Shown here: positions 28,420 through 38,207 of the stretch, one piece after another
Numbering within the stretch: the stretch's first letter is position 1
Layout of the letters: the number at the start of each line of letters is the position of its first letter
DNA from: Paracoccus sediminilitoris
GTDB taxonomy: Bacteria; Pseudomonadota; Alphaproteobacteria; Rhodobacterales; Rhodobacteraceae
Length of the DNA stretch: 64,000 nt
Assembly: GCF_003259195.1 (NCBI RefSeq)
Contig: NZ_QJPK01000003.1
Span: 1-64,000, forward strand
Direction: 5' to 3'
The notes under the pieces: model-generated
Told to the model about the DNA's origin: nothing
What the model saw: the letters and a program-made list of their open reading frames with translations, nothing else
The model's database searches: none
Position numbers and translations under genes: made by a program

Positions 28420-29850
28420 TCAGCGCGCCACCGCCAGCAGGCCGCCCACATCCATATGGGTTTCCAGGTGATCGGCCAGATCGTCCAGCGCCTGATCGAC
28501 GCCCGCCTCGTATCCCGGTGCCGAGGTCGCGCCCAACCGCGCCAGAAAGGCCGCCCGGAACCCGTCATCGGAAAACAGCCCGTGCAGATAGCTGCCCATC
28601 ACCCGCCCATCCGCGCTGATCGCGCCGTCGGGGTCGGGCATCATCCCGAAGGGACGCGCGCAATCGGGACCGGTGGTGCGCCCCATGTGGATTTCGTATC
28701 CCCGGACCGGCTGACCAAGCGCCTGACCGGCGACCTGCACCACGCGCTTGTCCGGCGCCATCACGGTCCGCACGTCCAGCAGACCCAACCCCGGCACCTG
28801 CCCCGCCGTGCCGTCGGCCCCTGCCGGATCGTCGATCACCTGCCCCAGCATCTGGAAGCCACCGCAGATGCCCAGCACATGCCCAGCCCGCCGCAGATGC
28901 GCGGCCAGGTCGATATCCCAGCTCTGCGCACGCAGGAAGGCCAGGTCGCCAATGGTGGATTTCGTACCCGGAATGACCACCAGGTCGGCATCGCCCGGAA
29001 TGGCCCGCCCCGGTCCCAGCATGGTCAGCCGCACGCCCGGTTCGGCGGCCAGCGGGTCCAGATCGTCGAAATTGGCGATCCGCGACAGGGTCAGGCAGAC
29101 GACGTGCAGCCCCTGCCCGCCACCGGCGCGCAGATCGACCGCATCCTCGGCCGGCAGGCGGTGGGCGCCCGCGAACCACGGGATGACGCCAAAGCCGGGC
29201 CAGCCGGTGCGGTCCGCGATCATCGCGTAACCATCATCGAACAGACGCGGATCACCGCGGAACTTGTTGATCAGGAAACCGCGCACCATCGCCGCGTCCT
29301 CCGCATCGATAACCGCCTGCGTTCCCACGATCTGGGCGATGACACCGCCCCGGTCGATATCGCCCGCCAGCACGACGGGCACCCCTGCAGCGCGGGCAAA
29401 GCCCATGTTGGCGATGTCGCGGGGACGCAGGTTCACCTCGGCGGGGCTGCCCGCGCCTTCGACGATCACCAGGTCATGGGCGGCACTCAGGCGGCGAAAG
29501 CTGTCCAACACGCCCTCCAGCAGGCGCGGCTTCAGGGCCGCATAATCGCGGGCCAGCGCCCGTGCGATGGGGCGTCCGTGCAACAGGACCTGCGCCCCGG
29601 TATCGGTTTCGGGCTTCAGCAGCACGGGGTTCATGTCGGTCACAGGCTCCAGCCCGCAGGCACGGGCATGCAGCGCCTGCGCGCGCCCGATCTCGCCCCC
29701 ATCGGCGGTCACGGCGGCATTGTTGGACATGTTCTGCGGCTTGAAGGGGGCGACGGACAGGCCCCGCCGCCGTGCCGCCCGGCACAACCCCGCGACCAGC
29801 AACGACTTTCCGACATTCGAGCCGGTGCCCTGAATCATCACCGCAACCAT
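28420..29850 (-). CDS. cobQ: Cobyric acid synthase
   Basis: 476 residues from ATG 29850 ([18 protein letters not shown]). It amidates the corrin side chains b, d, e and g in cobalamin synthesis. The N-terminal dethiobiotin-synthetase-like domain has the P-loop [14 protein letters not shown] and [11 protein letters not shown]; the glutaminase domain has the nucleophile Cys in [13 protein letters not shown] and the His in [13 protein letters not shown]. An open frame continues upstream but runs antisense through secG and is not CobQ-like. No other cob gene and no cobalamin riboswitch are visible in the window. Confidence 0.96.
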   Translation of the reverse strand: MVAVMIQGTGSNVGKSLLVAGLCRAARRRGLSVAPFKPQNMSNNAAVTADGGEIGRAQALHARACGLEPVTDMNPVLLKPETDTGAQVLLHGRPIARALARDYAALKPRLLEGVLDSFRRLSAAHDLVIVEGAGSPAEVNLRPRDIANMGFARAAGVPVVLAGDIDRGGVIAQIVGTQAVIDAEDAAMVRGFLINKFRGDPRLFDDGYAMIADRTGWPGFGVIPWFAGAHRLPAEDAVDLRAGGGQGLHVVCLTLSRIANFDDLDPLAAEPGVRLTMLGPGRAIPGDADLVVIPGTKSTIGDLAFLRAQSWDIDLAAHLRRAGHVLGICGGFQMLGQVIDDPAGADGTAGQVPGLGLLDVRTVMAPDKRVVQVAGQALGQPVRGYEIHMGRTTGPDCARPFGMMPDPDGAISADGRVMGSYLHGLFSDDGFRAAFLARLGATSAPGYEAGVDQALDDLADHLETHMDVGGLLAVAR

Positions 29851-29922
29851 GGGACACTCTTGCTTGCCATCATCCCCTGAGGTGACTAGATAGGCCCGTC
29901 CGCAAATGAAAGGCCGAAAGCC

Positions 29923-30495
29923 GTGGAAAACGTCATTCTGACCGTCCATCTGATCCTGGCAGTCCTGTTGGCCGGGGTTGTCCTGCTGCAACGTTCCGAA
30001 GGGGGCGGGCTGGGCATGGGCGGTGGCGGCGGTGGCGGCGTCATGACCGGACGCCAGGCTGCGAACGCGATGACGCGCCTGACCTGGATCTTTGGCGTGG
30101 CCCTGTTCTGCACCTCGATCGCGCTGACCATCCTTGCGGCACGCCAGGCCACGAACGGGTCGATCATGGACCAGTTCGGCGGCGCGGAAAGCCAGGAACA
30201 GTCCGAGGGCAACCTGCCCACGCTGCCGGCATACACCCCGCCACCCGCGACCAGCGGCAATCCGCTGACGCCCCCGGCACCCGAAACCGAAGCGCCGGCA
30301 AGCCAAGCCCCCGCGACGGCAGCCCCCGAAGTGGAAGCGCCAGCCGCCGCCCCGACCGAGGCACCGGCAGAACCCGCCGCAGAAGCGCCTGCCGCAGCGC
30401 CCGCCGAGGCACCTGCTGCGGAACCGGCGCCTGTGGCACCGCCGGCGGCCGAAGCAGAAGCCGAGCCAGCGACCGACGACCAGCCCGCCAACTGA
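29923..30495 (+). CDS. secG: Preprotein translocase subunit SecG with long acidic/proline tail
   Basis: 190 residues from a GTG at 29923; no in-frame ATG precedes it. Two membrane spans ([19 protein letters not shown] and [19 protein letters not shown]) flank the conserved QRSEGGGLG and a run of seven glycines. SecG normally ends soon after span 2 (about 75-110 residues); here residues from about 95 on form a low-complexity Pro/Ala/Glu tail. Such tails are common in alphaproteobacterial SecG. It is divergent from cobQ and 155 bp upstream of pyrG. Confidence 0.92.
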   Translation: MENVILTVHLILAVLLAGVVLLQRSEGGGLGMGGGGGGGVMTGRQAANAMTRLTWIFGVALFCTSIALTILAARQATNGSIMDQFGGAESQEQSEGNLPTLPAYTPPPATSGNPLTPPAPETEAPASQAPATAAPEVEAPAAAPTEAPAEPAAEAPAAAPAEAPAAEPAPVAPPAAEAEAEPATDDQPAN

Positions 30496-30650
30496 GGCTG
30501 TCACGACAATCCATGGGCGGGGTCACCTGCCCGACACCAACTTGCGGTCCGTTGCGACCACGGGGCGAATCAGTTATTCCTCTGATCCCGTGATGCTGGT
30601 CGACGAACGGCCCGCAGCCGATCCGAACTTGCACATCACGGGGGCCATCC

Positions 30651-32294
30651 ATGGCGCGTTACATCTTCATCACCGGCGGCGTGGTTTCGTCCCTTGGCAA
30701 GGGTCTGGCCTCGGCGGCGTTGGGCGCCCTGCTGCAGGCCCGCGGCTTCACGGTCCGCCTGCGCAAGCTGGACCCCTATCTCAACGTCGATCCCGGCACG
30801 ATGTCGCCCTTCGAACATGGCGAGGTCTTCGTGACCGATGACGGTGCGGAAACCGATCTGGACCTGGGCCATTACGAACGGTTCACCGGCGTCAGCGCAC
30901 GCCGCACCGACAGCGTCAGTTCCGGCCGGATCTATTCCAACGTGCTGGAAAAGGAACGCCGCGGCGAATATCTGGGCAAGACCATCCAAGTCATCCCGCA
31001 CGTCACCAATGAAATCAAGGACTTCCTGGCGGTCGGCGCCGATGAGGTCGATTTCATGCTGTGCGAGATCGGCGGCACCGTCGGCGATATCGAGGGCCTG
31101 CCCTTCTTCGAGGCCATCCGCCAGTTCATCCATGAACGCCCCCGCGGCGAATGCATCCTGATGCACCTGACGCTGCTGCCCTATCTGGCCGCATCCGGCG
31201 AGTTGAAGACCAAGCCGACCCAGCACAGCGTCAAGGAACTGCAATCCATCGGCCTGGCCCCCGACGTGCTGGTCTGCCGGTCCGAACACCCGATCCCGGA
31301 AAAGGAACGTGCCAAGATCGCGCTGTTCTGCAACGTGCGTCCCGACGCCGTCATCCCGGCCTACGACCTGAAATCCATCTACGAGGCGCCCCTGGCCTAT
31401 CACCGCGCGGGGCTTGACCGCGCCGTGCTGGACGCCTTCCAGATCAGCCCCGCGCCCCGTCCCGACCTGACCCGTTGGGAAGACGTCATGGACCGCCTGG
31501 ACCATGCCGAGGGCGAGGTCCGCGTCGCCATCGTCGGCAAATACACGCAGCTTGAAGACGCCTATAAATCCATCGCCGAGGCGCTGACCCATGGCGGGAT
31601 GGCCAACCGTGTCCGGGTCAAGGCGAACTGGGTGGACAGCGAAAAGCTGGAAGGCGACGGCGCGCATCTGCTGGACGGCTATCACGGCATCATCGTGCCG
31701 GGCGGCTTTGGCGAACGCGGCACCGAAGGGATGCTGGCCGCGGCCCGCTATGCCCGTGAAAAGAAGGTTCCCTATCTGGGGATCTGCCTTGGGATGCAGA
31801 TGGCCGTGATCGAGGCCGCGCGCAACCTGGCCGACATGCCAGACGCAGGCTCCGAGGAATTCGACCACGAGGCCGGCAAGACCCGCTTCACGCCCGTCGT
31901 TTATCACCTCAAGGAATGGGTGCAGGGCAATTACACCGTCCAGCGCAAGATCGGCGACGACAAGGGCGGCACCATGCGCCTTGGTGCCTATACCGCCATC
32001 CTGAACGAAGGCTCGCGCATCTCGTCGATCTATGGCGGTGCCACGCAGATTGAGGATCGCCACCGGCACCGCTATGAGGTCGATGCCACCTATCGCGAAC
32101 AGCTGGAAAAGGTCGGGCTGGTCTTTTCGGGCATGTCGCCCGACGGCAAGCTGCCCGAGGTCGTGGAATATCCCGACCATCCGTGGTTCATCGGCGTGCA
32201 GTCCCACCCCGAGCTGAAATCCAAGCCCTTCGAACCCGCGCCCCTGTTCGCAGGTTTTGTCCGCGCCGCGATGGAGGAAGGGCGGCTGGTCTGA
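30651..32294 (+). CDS. pyrG: CTP synthase
   Basis: 547 residues. Synthetase domain opens with [20 protein letters not shown] (ATP loop) and has [20 protein letters not shown]; the glutaminase domain has the nucleophile Cys in [15 protein letters not shown] and the His/Glu pair in [15 protein letters not shown]. It converts UTP to CTP with glutamine as the nitrogen source. A downstream reading frame for a DUF3578-like protein begins at its stop codon. Start chosen at ATG 30651, the family N-terminus. Confidence 0.98.
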   Translation: MARYIFITGGVVSSLGKGLASAALGALLQARGFTVRLRKLDPYLNVDPGTMSPFEHGEVFVTDDGAETDLDLGHYERFTGVSARRTDSVSSGRIYSNVLEKERRGEYLGKTIQVIPHVTNEIKDFLAVGADEVDFMLCEIGGTVGDIEGLPFFEAIRQFIHERPRGECILMHLTLLPYLAASGELKTKPTQHSVKELQSIGLAPDVLVCRSEHPIPEKERAKIALFCNVRPDAVIPAYDLKSIYEAPLAYHRAGLDRAVLDAFQISPAPRPDLTRWEDVMDRLDHAEGEVRVAIVGKYTQLEDAYKSIAEALTHGGMANRVRVKANWVDSEKLEGDGAHLLDGYHGIIVPGGFGERGTEGMLAAARYAREKKVPYLGICLGMQMAVIEAARNLADMPDAGSEEFDHEAGKTRFTPVVYHLKEWVQGNYTVQRKIGDDKGGTMRLGAYTAILNEGSRISSIYGGATQIEDRHRHRYEVDATYREQLEKVGLVFSGMSPDGKLPEVVEYPDHPWFIGVQSHPELKSKPFEPAPLFAGFVRAAMEEGRLV

Positions 32295-32890
32295 GCACCG
32301 CCCCCGACGATCAGGCAGGGCTGGCAACGGCCCTGTCGCTGACGGCGCGACGCTTCGTCCACGAACGTCAGCGCCCCTATGCGGGCAGCCCCTTCGCCCG
32401 CTTCTTTCGCCAGGATGTCGCCCGCATGGGCCGCGATCTGGTCGCCCCCCGCCCCGAACCTCTGATGGTCCGTGCCAGCGTCGGCGCACAGGGCTGGGCC
32501 AGCATCCCATGGCTGGCCTTCTTTGCGCCCCATGTGACGCGCAGCATGCGTCAGGGGCTCTATGTCGTCTTTCTGATCAACGCCCATGACGAACGGGTCA
32601 TCCTGTCGCTGCAACACGGCGCAGGTGCCGCCCTGACGCAACTGGGCCCCGATCAGGCCAACCGCCATCTGCGCCATATGGCGTCGGCGACGCGACGCGC
32701 CGTGACGGTCCAGCATGATTTCGACGAAGGCCCCATCGATCTGGGGTCCACTGCCGCGCTGCCGCTCGCCTATCAGGCGGGCTGCGCCCTGTCGCGCAGC
32801 TGGGCGGCGGATGACCTGACCAACGACGCCCTGTCGACCGACTTGACACTGATGCTGGACATATATCGCGGGCTGGTGCCGCCCGCCTGA
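32291..32890 (+). CDS. Stand-alone DUF3578 (McrB N-terminal-like) domain protein
   Basis: About 200 residues. The core ([60 protein letters not shown]) resembles the DUF3578/MrcB_N domain, which in E. coli McrB reads methylated cytosine. The AAA+ GTPase part of McrB is absent. No ATG, GTG or TTG lies between the pyrG stop and the domain: the frame can begin at a CTG overlapping that stop (CTGA, 32291), preceded by GGAGGAAGGG, or at an ATG at 32183 inside pyrG. I list the CTG. It ends before a clear terminator. The domain call is from memory and fairly sure; its role is unknown. Confidence 0.65.
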   Translation: MSTAPDDQAGLATALSLTARRFVHERQRPYAGSPFARFFRQDVARMGRDLVAPRPEPLMVRASVGAQGWASIPWLAFFAPHVTRSMRQGLYVVFLINAHDERVILSLQHGAGAALTQLGPDQANRHLRHMASATRRAVTVQHDFDEGPIDLGSTAALPLAYQAGCALSRSWAADDLTNDALSTDLTLMLDIYRGLVPPA

Positions 32891-32914
32891 CCGGACATGC
32901 CTGCGCCTGAACGC

Positions 32915-32943
32915 AAAAGGCCGCCCCGGAAGGGCGGCCTTTT
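32915..32943. terminator. Bidirectional terminator between DUF3578 gene and tRNA-Thr
   Basis: AAAAGGCCGCCC and GGGCGGCCTTTT form a near-perfect palindrome with a 5-nt loop, with A and T tracts on either side, so it can stop transcripts arriving from the plus-strand pyrG unit and from the minus-strand tRNA-Thr. Confidence 0.85.
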
Positions 32944-32967
32944 CGCTGTCAAGCCACTTGGATCAAG

Positions 32968-33043
32968 TGGTGCCGGTGAAGGGACTCGAACCCCCGACCC
33001 CATCATTACGAATGATGTGCTCTACCAGCTGAGCTACACCGGC
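32968..33043 (-). tRNA. tRNA-Thr (CGT)
   Basis: 76 nt with encoded CCA: acceptor GCCGGTG/CACCGGC, D stem GCTC/GAGC, anticodon stem CATCA/TGATG with loop TTCGTAA (anticodon CGT), T loop TTCGAGT, discriminator A. Two G-U pairs lie at the outer T stem. Confidence 0.97.
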
Positions 33044-33055
33044 ATCAGACTGTGA

Positions 33056-33121
33056 GGCGGCGGATAGCACTTTCCCACGGCAGGGGGAAGAGGCCCCAGG
33101 GCTTTTTTTGCATCCGCCGCC
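33056..33121. repeat. Spaced inverted repeat beside tRNA-Thr
   Basis: GGCGGCGGAT (33056-33065) and its exact complement ATCCGCCGCC (33112-33121) are separated by 46 bp that include a run of seven T (plus strand). It lies in the gap between hemY and tRNA-Thr. Confidence 0.6.
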
Positions 33122-33128
33122 CGACATC

Positions 33129-34895
33129 TCACTTGGACGGTTTCGACCAATCCTCCTCGTCGGCAGGCTGGGCGTCAGGGCGGACCATTTCCGGCTCTGC
33201 CTCGGGCTCGGAGGGGCTTGCAGCGGCAGCCTTCGGCGGGTCCGTCCGGATCTTTTCGGGGTCCGCGTCAGGCGCCGGCTTCGGCTCCGGAACAAGTGCC
33301 GGTTCCGGCGTGGTCACGGTGGCCGATGGCTCTGCGTCCAGATAATCGCTCTCGCGCGGCACCATGCCAGGGGCGATGTCAGGCTGCCGCTTTTCACGGG
33401 GCTTCGGGACACTGACCTCCGGCTCGGCCGGGCCGGGCGGGTGCGGCTGCACGGGTGCGGACAGGTCGGGGACCTCGTCCTCCGGATCGACATCCGCATG
33501 CTCGTCGCGCGGCGATCCAACCAGCAGCGGCAGCATCTCGGCGCCCGTGGGCGAGGTGCTGGCCGTACTGCGCGCGCCCTCCGGCTCGCGCCAGGTCAGC
33601 GTATCGAAACCGCCGCAATTGTCACAGACAGGGGCCCAGTCATGCATCACGTTGTGGCAGGTGTCGCAGACCCATTGCGGGCCGCGCGACGCGGTCAGCG
33701 CCCGCGTCAGCCAGCCGCGCACGACGCTGTCATCGGCGCCCTCGCCCCGTTCGATGGCGGCCATGATCGACAGCGTGCGGACGGTCGGATGCTTTTCGGC
33801 CAGATCGCCAAGCGCGCGGCGGGCACCGGGGAAGTCTTCGGCCGCCAGCAGCAATTCGGCCTTCAGCAGACGCGTTTCCTCGTGGTCCGGGTTCTTGCGC
33901 ATCAGCGCGTCGAAGCGGCGCAGACGGGCCGAAGGCGATTCGTCCGGTACGATTTCGGCATAGGTCTTCGCCAAGTCGGGATGCGGACGCACCGACCATG
34001 TCTTTTCCAGAATGCGCGAGGCATTGCGGAAATCTTTCTGAGAGGTATAGGTCCGCGCCGCCAGAACCGCTGCCGGGATCAGGTCGGGCGATGCCTTGGC
34101 CGCCGAGATCGCCGCTTCGCGCGCGCTGATCGAATTGCCTTCGGCCAAAACGTCGCTGGCCTGCTGCAATGCCAGCACGGCATCGCGGCGCAGCGCCACG
34201 TCCTTGGGCAGATCGCCCTGGTTACGCTTGTCCTTCAGGGTCTGGCGCGCGCCCTTCCAGTCATGTTCGCGGGTCTGCAGCTCCAGCAGCGTGTCCTGAG
34301 TCTCCTTGTGGCGCGGTTTCAACGCATAGGCCTTTTGCGCCAGCAGCAGCGCCTTGTGGGTGTCGCCTTGGGCCAGTTTCTGCCGCATCAGGCCGCGGAT
34401 ACCCACGAAGCGGGTTCGGTCATCCTCCAGCAGCTGCTTGTAGACCGCCTCCGCACGGCGCGAATCGCCTGCGGTTTCAGCGGCCTGTGCGGCCAGCAGG
34501 TTCGTCATATGGGGCTGGTCCAGGTATTTGGCAGCCCTTGCCGCCTTGTCCTGCGCCAGCTTTCCCTCGCCCGAGGCGACAGCCAGCATGCCTTCGGTGA
34601 AGGCGGCATAGCCCTTGCGCTGTCGCGAGCGGGCGAAATAGCGGTTCACCGCCGTTTCGTCACCCGCCAGAAAACGTAGCGTGGCCAGCAGCAGGCCCAG
34701 CAATTTGAAGACCAACCAGGCCAGCACCATCAGCACGATCAGCGCGACGACCGCCTTTACCGGCGTCAGGGCGATCTCGGTGCCACCATATTGGATGCGC
34801 AGCATCTGCCCGATTTCCGACAGGTGCATCGCGCCCAGCGCAAGCGCCAGGACCACGGCAAAGAAGAACAGGATTTTCAGCAGGGACAACAGCAT
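33129..34895 (-). CDS. hemY: HemY-family TPR membrane protein with zinc ribbon
   Basis: 588 residues. Two N-terminal membrane segments (LLSLLKILFFFAVVLALALG; VVALIVLMVLAWLVFKLLGL), then helical TPR-like repeats to about residue 400. The HemY_N region includes RYFARSRQRKGYAAFTEGML. Cys410, Cys413, Cys424 and Cys427 form a rubredoxin-like zinc ribbon (VCDTCHNVMHDW, CDNCGGFDTL). The last 150 or so residues are Pro/Glu-rich and disordered. HemY is linked by gene order to heme synthesis; its biochemical role is not settled. 10 bp after the mitofilin gene. Confidence 0.88.
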   Translation of the reverse strand: MLLSLLKILFFFAVVLALALGAMHLSEIGQMLRIQYGGTEIALTPVKAVVALIVLMVLAWLVFKLLGLLLATLRFLAGDETAVNRYFARSRQRKGYAAFTEGMLAVASGEGKLAQDKAARAAKYLDQPHMTNLLAAQAAETAGDSRRAEAVYKQLLEDDRTRFVGIRGLMRQKLAQGDTHKALLLAQKAYALKPRHKETQDTLLELQTREHDWKGARQTLKDKRNQGDLPKDVALRRDAVLALQQASDVLAEGNSISAREAAISAAKASPDLIPAAVLAARTYTSQKDFRNASRILEKTWSVRPHPDLAKTYAEIVPDESPSARLRRFDALMRKNPDHEETRLLKAELLLAAEDFPGARRALGDLAEKHPTVRTLSIMAAIERGEGADDSVVRGWLTRALTASRGPQWVCDTCHNVMHDWAPVCDNCGGFDTLTWREPEGARSTASTSPTGAEMLPLLVGSPRDEHADVDPEDEVPDLSAPVQPHPPGPAEPEVSVPKPREKRQPDIAPGMVPRESDYLDAEPSATVTTPEPALVPEPKPAPDADPEKIRTDPPKAAAASPSEPEAEPEMVRPDAQPADEEDWSKPSK

Positions 34896-34905
34896 CTTGC
34901 GGACC

Positions 34906-36312
34906 TCAATTCTGGCCGGAGGACAGATCGGTCAGGGCCGTCTGTGCCTGCGTATAGGCGTTTGCGCGGGCCAGCCAGTCGGCCATCGCCGGGGCGTTTC
35001 GGCCCGCTTCGGGCAGGGCATCGATCTCGCTCAGCGCCGGGGCGATGCGACCGGCCTCGACCTCGGCATTGGCCCGCGACAGGACGGCGTCGGGGTCGTC
35101 GCCCTCGCGTGCCTCGATCGAACGGGCACCGGTCTGAGCGCGCAGGAAATTCGTCAGCATGTTGCCCTGCCCGTTGGCGCTGCTGTCGCGCAGCGATGCG
35201 CGCAGGGCGGCCCGGGCGGCCTCGGCGAAATCGGCCTGCAGGCTGGTCAGGCTGGGAACCTCAGCAGCCAACGCCTCGGGGGTTTCCAAACCGGCGCTTT
35301 CCAGCGTGCTGCGCGCGTCTTCCGGCGTCACGCCGCGATCAAGCGCGGCCTGCAGCGATGCGATGGCCGCGACCGCTTCGGCGCGGCGGGTGCTTTCCTC
35401 GGCGGCCTGCTGCAACTCTTCGGCCTCGGCACGGGCTGCTTCCAGACGGGCCTCGGCATCAGCAGCGGCGGATTCGATCTGCTGCTGCAGGGCACCGGCG
35501 GCTTCGGGGTCGAAACTGCCCGAACTGGCCAGCTGTTCCAGCCGCGACTGCTGTTCATCCAAGCGTTGCGTCAGGGCCTGCAGCTGATCCGAAAGCTCCT
35601 GTCCGCCCGACTGGTCGGTAGGCGCGGGGCGGTCTTCAAGCTCGGTCAGGCGCGCTTCCAGATCATCCGGAACGCCGGCCGGCGCGGGCATGGCGGCCAG
35701 TTCTTCGGCCACTGCGCTGCGTGCGGCCTGTTGCGCCAAGGCCGCGACGTCACCCTGATCGGCAGGAACCGCCTGTCCCGCAGGCTGCCATTCCGGGGGC
35801 AGATGCGGCAGGGCATAGATCGTGGCCGCAGCGCCCAGACCGGCGGCCACGACACCGCCGAGGGCGACCGGCCAGAAGCCGGTCTTCTTGACGGGTCGGG
35901 CAGAAGCCGCAGCAGGTTGGGACGGGGAGGACGGAGGCGTGCTGGCCGTGGTCTTCGAACCAGTGCGGTCAATGACCGGTTCGGGATCACCTGATTTGGT
36001 CGCGCTCGACGTTGGGACACCGGTCGTCGTCGTATCGGTGGCCTTGGCGCCCGTACCGGCTGCACCGGCCTTGGCGGCATCCGGCTTGGCCGCAGCTGCG
36101 GGCAGTCCACCCTTGGCATCACCCACAAGGGTCGATTCCGCCGGGCTGATCATGCCGGGCTGTCCGGCCTGGGCGGGCTTGCCTGCTTCGATCTGGCTGT
36201 TCGGCAGCGTTCCCGATGCGGCGGGCTGCTTTTTCGATGCGGCATCTGCCGGTTTCGGGCTTGCAGTGCTGGTGGCCGGTTGCTTGGTCTTTGTCTTGTC
36301 TGGCTGTTTCAC
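34906..36312 (-). CDS. Alphaproteobacterial mitofilin (Mic60) homologue
   Basis: 468 residues: a Lys/Pro/Ala-rich cytoplasmic N-terminus (1-140), a single membrane span (FWPVALGGVVAAGLGAAATI, about 145-165), then a long coiled coil rich in Glu, Gln and Ala (about 200-330), and a C-terminal helical domain (DFAEAARAALRASLRDSSAN to the end). This is the layout of bacterial Mic60, which bends membranes and is encoded with hem genes in many alphaproteobacteria. Position between hemD and hemY fits. I infer the name from architecture and operon, not from a search. Confidence 0.8.
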   Translation of the reverse strand: MKQPDKTKTKQPATSTASPKPADAASKKQPAASGTLPNSQIEAGKPAQAGQPGMISPAESTLVGDAKGGLPAAAAKPDAAKAGAAGTGAKATDTTTTGVPTSSATKSGDPEPVIDRTGSKTTASTPPSSPSQPAAASARPVKKTGFWPVALGGVVAAGLGAAATIYALPHLPPEWQPAGQAVPADQGDVAALAQQAARSAVAEELAAMPAPAGVPDDLEARLTELEDRPAPTDQSGGQELSDQLQALTQRLDEQQSRLEQLASSGSFDPEAAGALQQQIESAAADAEARLEAARAEAEELQQAAEESTRRAEAVAAIASLQAALDRGVTPEDARSTLESAGLETPEALAAEVPSLTSLQADFAEAARAALRASLRDSSANGQGNMLTNFLRAQTGARSIEAREGDDPDAVLSRANAEVEAGRIAPALSEIDALPEAGRNAPAMADWLARANAYTQAQTALTDLSSGQN

Positions 36313-36407
36313 GTCTTGTCCCCGTCTGGTGCCATGCCGGCATGGCCGCCTGTAAGCGCATGATACGCAGCCTAAACAGCGATGGCTCCGCGCTCAACCC
36401 GCCGTAT

Positions 36408-37079
36408 TCAGCTTTGTTCCGCCTCCGGCAACCGCAGAATGGCATCCCGCATCGCATGGGCATCCGGCCTTTCGGCCACGATCGCATGCCGCGCGGGGCC
36501 GTACCAGTTCCGCAATGCCGCTTCGCTGATGGCAACGACCGTGATGGCGGCCCGCGCATCTGCAACCTGGGCCGACAGCACGGTGGCGGTTCTTGGTGAA
36601 AAGATGGGCAAGATAACAGGCCCCGGGGCCGCCAGCAGCGCCTTGGCCTTGGCGGACAGACCAACCGGCTGCTGGTCATAGACCACCACACCCGGCACGG
36701 GCAGCATCTTGGCCAGATGCCGGCCATGCGCGTGGATCAGTGGAACAGGGGCCCGGGCGATCAGCGGCAGCAGGCTGTCGGCGGTGCCCGTGCCCTCGGT
36801 CACGTCGAACCCCGCTGCCCGGGCCTCGCGCGCGGTATGCGCCCCTACGCAAAGGGCCGGTCGCCCGCGTCCTGACCCCGCCCAGGGCACCGCATGGGCG
36901 GATGTGAAGACCAGCCCCTGCGCCTCCCCAAGGATCGACGCGTCATGGTCGACCGGGACGATCCGCAGGACCGGAGAGATCACGCAGCGCCAGCCTCGCA
37001 TCAGCGCGGCGAAACGCTTGGCCCCCGGCTGGGGGCGGGTCAGCAGAAGCGTGGGTCGCGGGTCCGCTGGCATTGGCAT
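36408..37079 (-). CDS. hemD: Uroporphyrinogen-III synthase
   Basis: 223 residues. Weakly conserved family; recognised by [27 protein letters not shown], the internal [11 protein letters not shown] repeat motif, and position in a hemD-mic60-hemY operon. It closes hydroxymethylbilane to uroporphyrinogen III in tetrapyrrole synthesis. hemC is not adjacent: the divergent tsaD gene starts 60 bp upstream. Confidence 0.82.
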   Translation of the reverse strand: MPMPADPRPTLLLTRPQPGAKRFAALMRGWRCVISPVLRIVPVDHDASILGEAQGLVFTSAHAVPWAGSGRGRPALCVGAHTAREARAAGFDVTEGTGTADSLLPLIARAPVPLIHAHGRHLAKMLPVPGVVVYDQQPVGLSAKAKALLAAPGPVILPIFSPRTATVLSAQVADARAAITVVAISEAALRNWYGPARHAIVAERPDAHAMRDAILRLPEAEQS

Positions 37080-37139
37080 ATCCTTGCACCGGTGCTAGGG
37101 CGTTCAGGGGTAAGCCTCCGCATCCTTCAGGACAAGAGC

Positions 37140-38207
37140 ATGGATGATCTGATCTTTCTGGGCATCGAAAGCAGTTGCGACGACACGGCCGCCGCCGTCG
37201 TCACCGGCGACCGCCGCATCCTGTCCAGCGTCGTCAGCAGCCAGACCGATCTGCATGCCGATTTCGGCGGCGTCGTCCCTGAAATCGCCGCCCGCGCCCA
37301 TGCCGAGCGTCTGGACCTGGCCGTCGAACAGGCGCTGGAGCAGGCGGGGCTGACCCTTTCGGACCTGTCGGGGATCGCCGTGACGGCGGGGCCGGGGCTG
37401 ATCGGCGGCGTGATGTCGGGCGTCATGTGCGCCAAGGGGCTGGCCGCCGGTTCGGGGCTGCCGCTGGTGGGGGTGAACCATCTGGCGGGACATGCCCTGA
37501 CGCCGCGGCTGACGGATGGCATCGATTTTCCCTATCTGATGCTGCTGGTGTCGGGCGGACATTGCCAGTTCCTGCGCGTGGACGGGCCGGATGATTTCAC
37601 GCGAATGGGTGGCACGATCGACGATGCCCCGGGCGAGGCGTTCGACAAGATCGCCAAGCTGCTGGCCCTGCCGCAGCCCGGCGGCCCCGCCGTCCAGGCC
37701 GAGGCCGCAATGGGTGATGCGAAACGCATCACCCTGCCCCGCCCGCTGCTGGATCGGCCCGGCTGCGACATGTCGTTTTCGGGGCTCAAGACTGCCGTCC
37801 TGCGTCAGCGCGATGCCCTGATCGCGGATCATGGCGGGCTGCGGCAGGCCGATCGGCGCGATCTCTGCGCCGCCTTCCAATCCGCCGTGTCGGATGTGCT
37901 GGCCGAGAAATCGCGCCGTGCCCTGACCGACAGCCCGGTGCCCGTGCTGGCCGTCGCGGGCGGCGTGGCCGCCAACACCCAGATCCGCGCCGCCCTGGAA
38001 CAGGTCGCAGCCGAGGCCAGAGCCCGCTTTCTGGCTCCGCCGCTGGCGCTCTGCACCGATAACGGCGCGATGATCGCCTGGGCCGGGATCGAACGGTTCC
38101 GCCAGGGCCATCGCGACGACATGACGCTGGCCGCCCGCCCCCGCTGGCCCCTGGACCGGCATGCGCAACCCATGCTGGGCAGCGGCAAGAAGGGGGCCAA
38201 GGCATGA
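37140..38207 (+). CDS. tsaD: tRNA t6A37 threonylcarbamoyltransferase TsaD
   Basis: 355 residues from ATG 37140 (AGGA seven bases upstream); the family N-terminus is [16 protein letters not shown]. The metal-binding His pair is in [13 protein letters not shown], with GGHCQFLRV and the ASKHA-fold [12 protein letters not shown] later. It makes t6A37 in ANN-decoding tRNAs with TsaB (encoded at 46257-46853). Its stop overlaps the gpsA start (ATGA). Confidence 0.97.
   Translation: MDDLIFLGIESSCDDTAAAVVTGDRRILSSVVSSQTDLHADFGGVVPEIAARAHAERLDLAVEQALEQAGLTLSDLSGIAVTAGPGLIGGVMSGVMCAKGLAAGSGLPLVGVNHLAGHALTPRLTDGIDFPYLMLLVSGGHCQFLRVDGPDDFTRMGGTIDDAPGEAFDKIAKLLALPQPGGPAVQAEAAMGDAKRITLPRPLLDRPGCDMSFSGLKTAVLRQRDALIADHGGLRQADRRDLCAAFQSAVSDVLAEKSRRALTDSPVPVLAVAGGVAANTQIRAALEQVAAEARARFLAPPLALCTDNGAMIAWAGIERFRQGHRDDMTLAARPRWPLDRHAQPMLGSGKKGAKA

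Noticed and set aside
29851..29922. Cobalamin riboswitch before cobQ
   Set aside because: The divergent gap is only 72 bp, too short for the aptamer, and no B12 box is seen.
29851..30504. Extension of cobQ upstream of ATG 29850
   Set aside because: Low-complexity Arg/Gly/Cys sequence antisense to secG and not CobQ-like.
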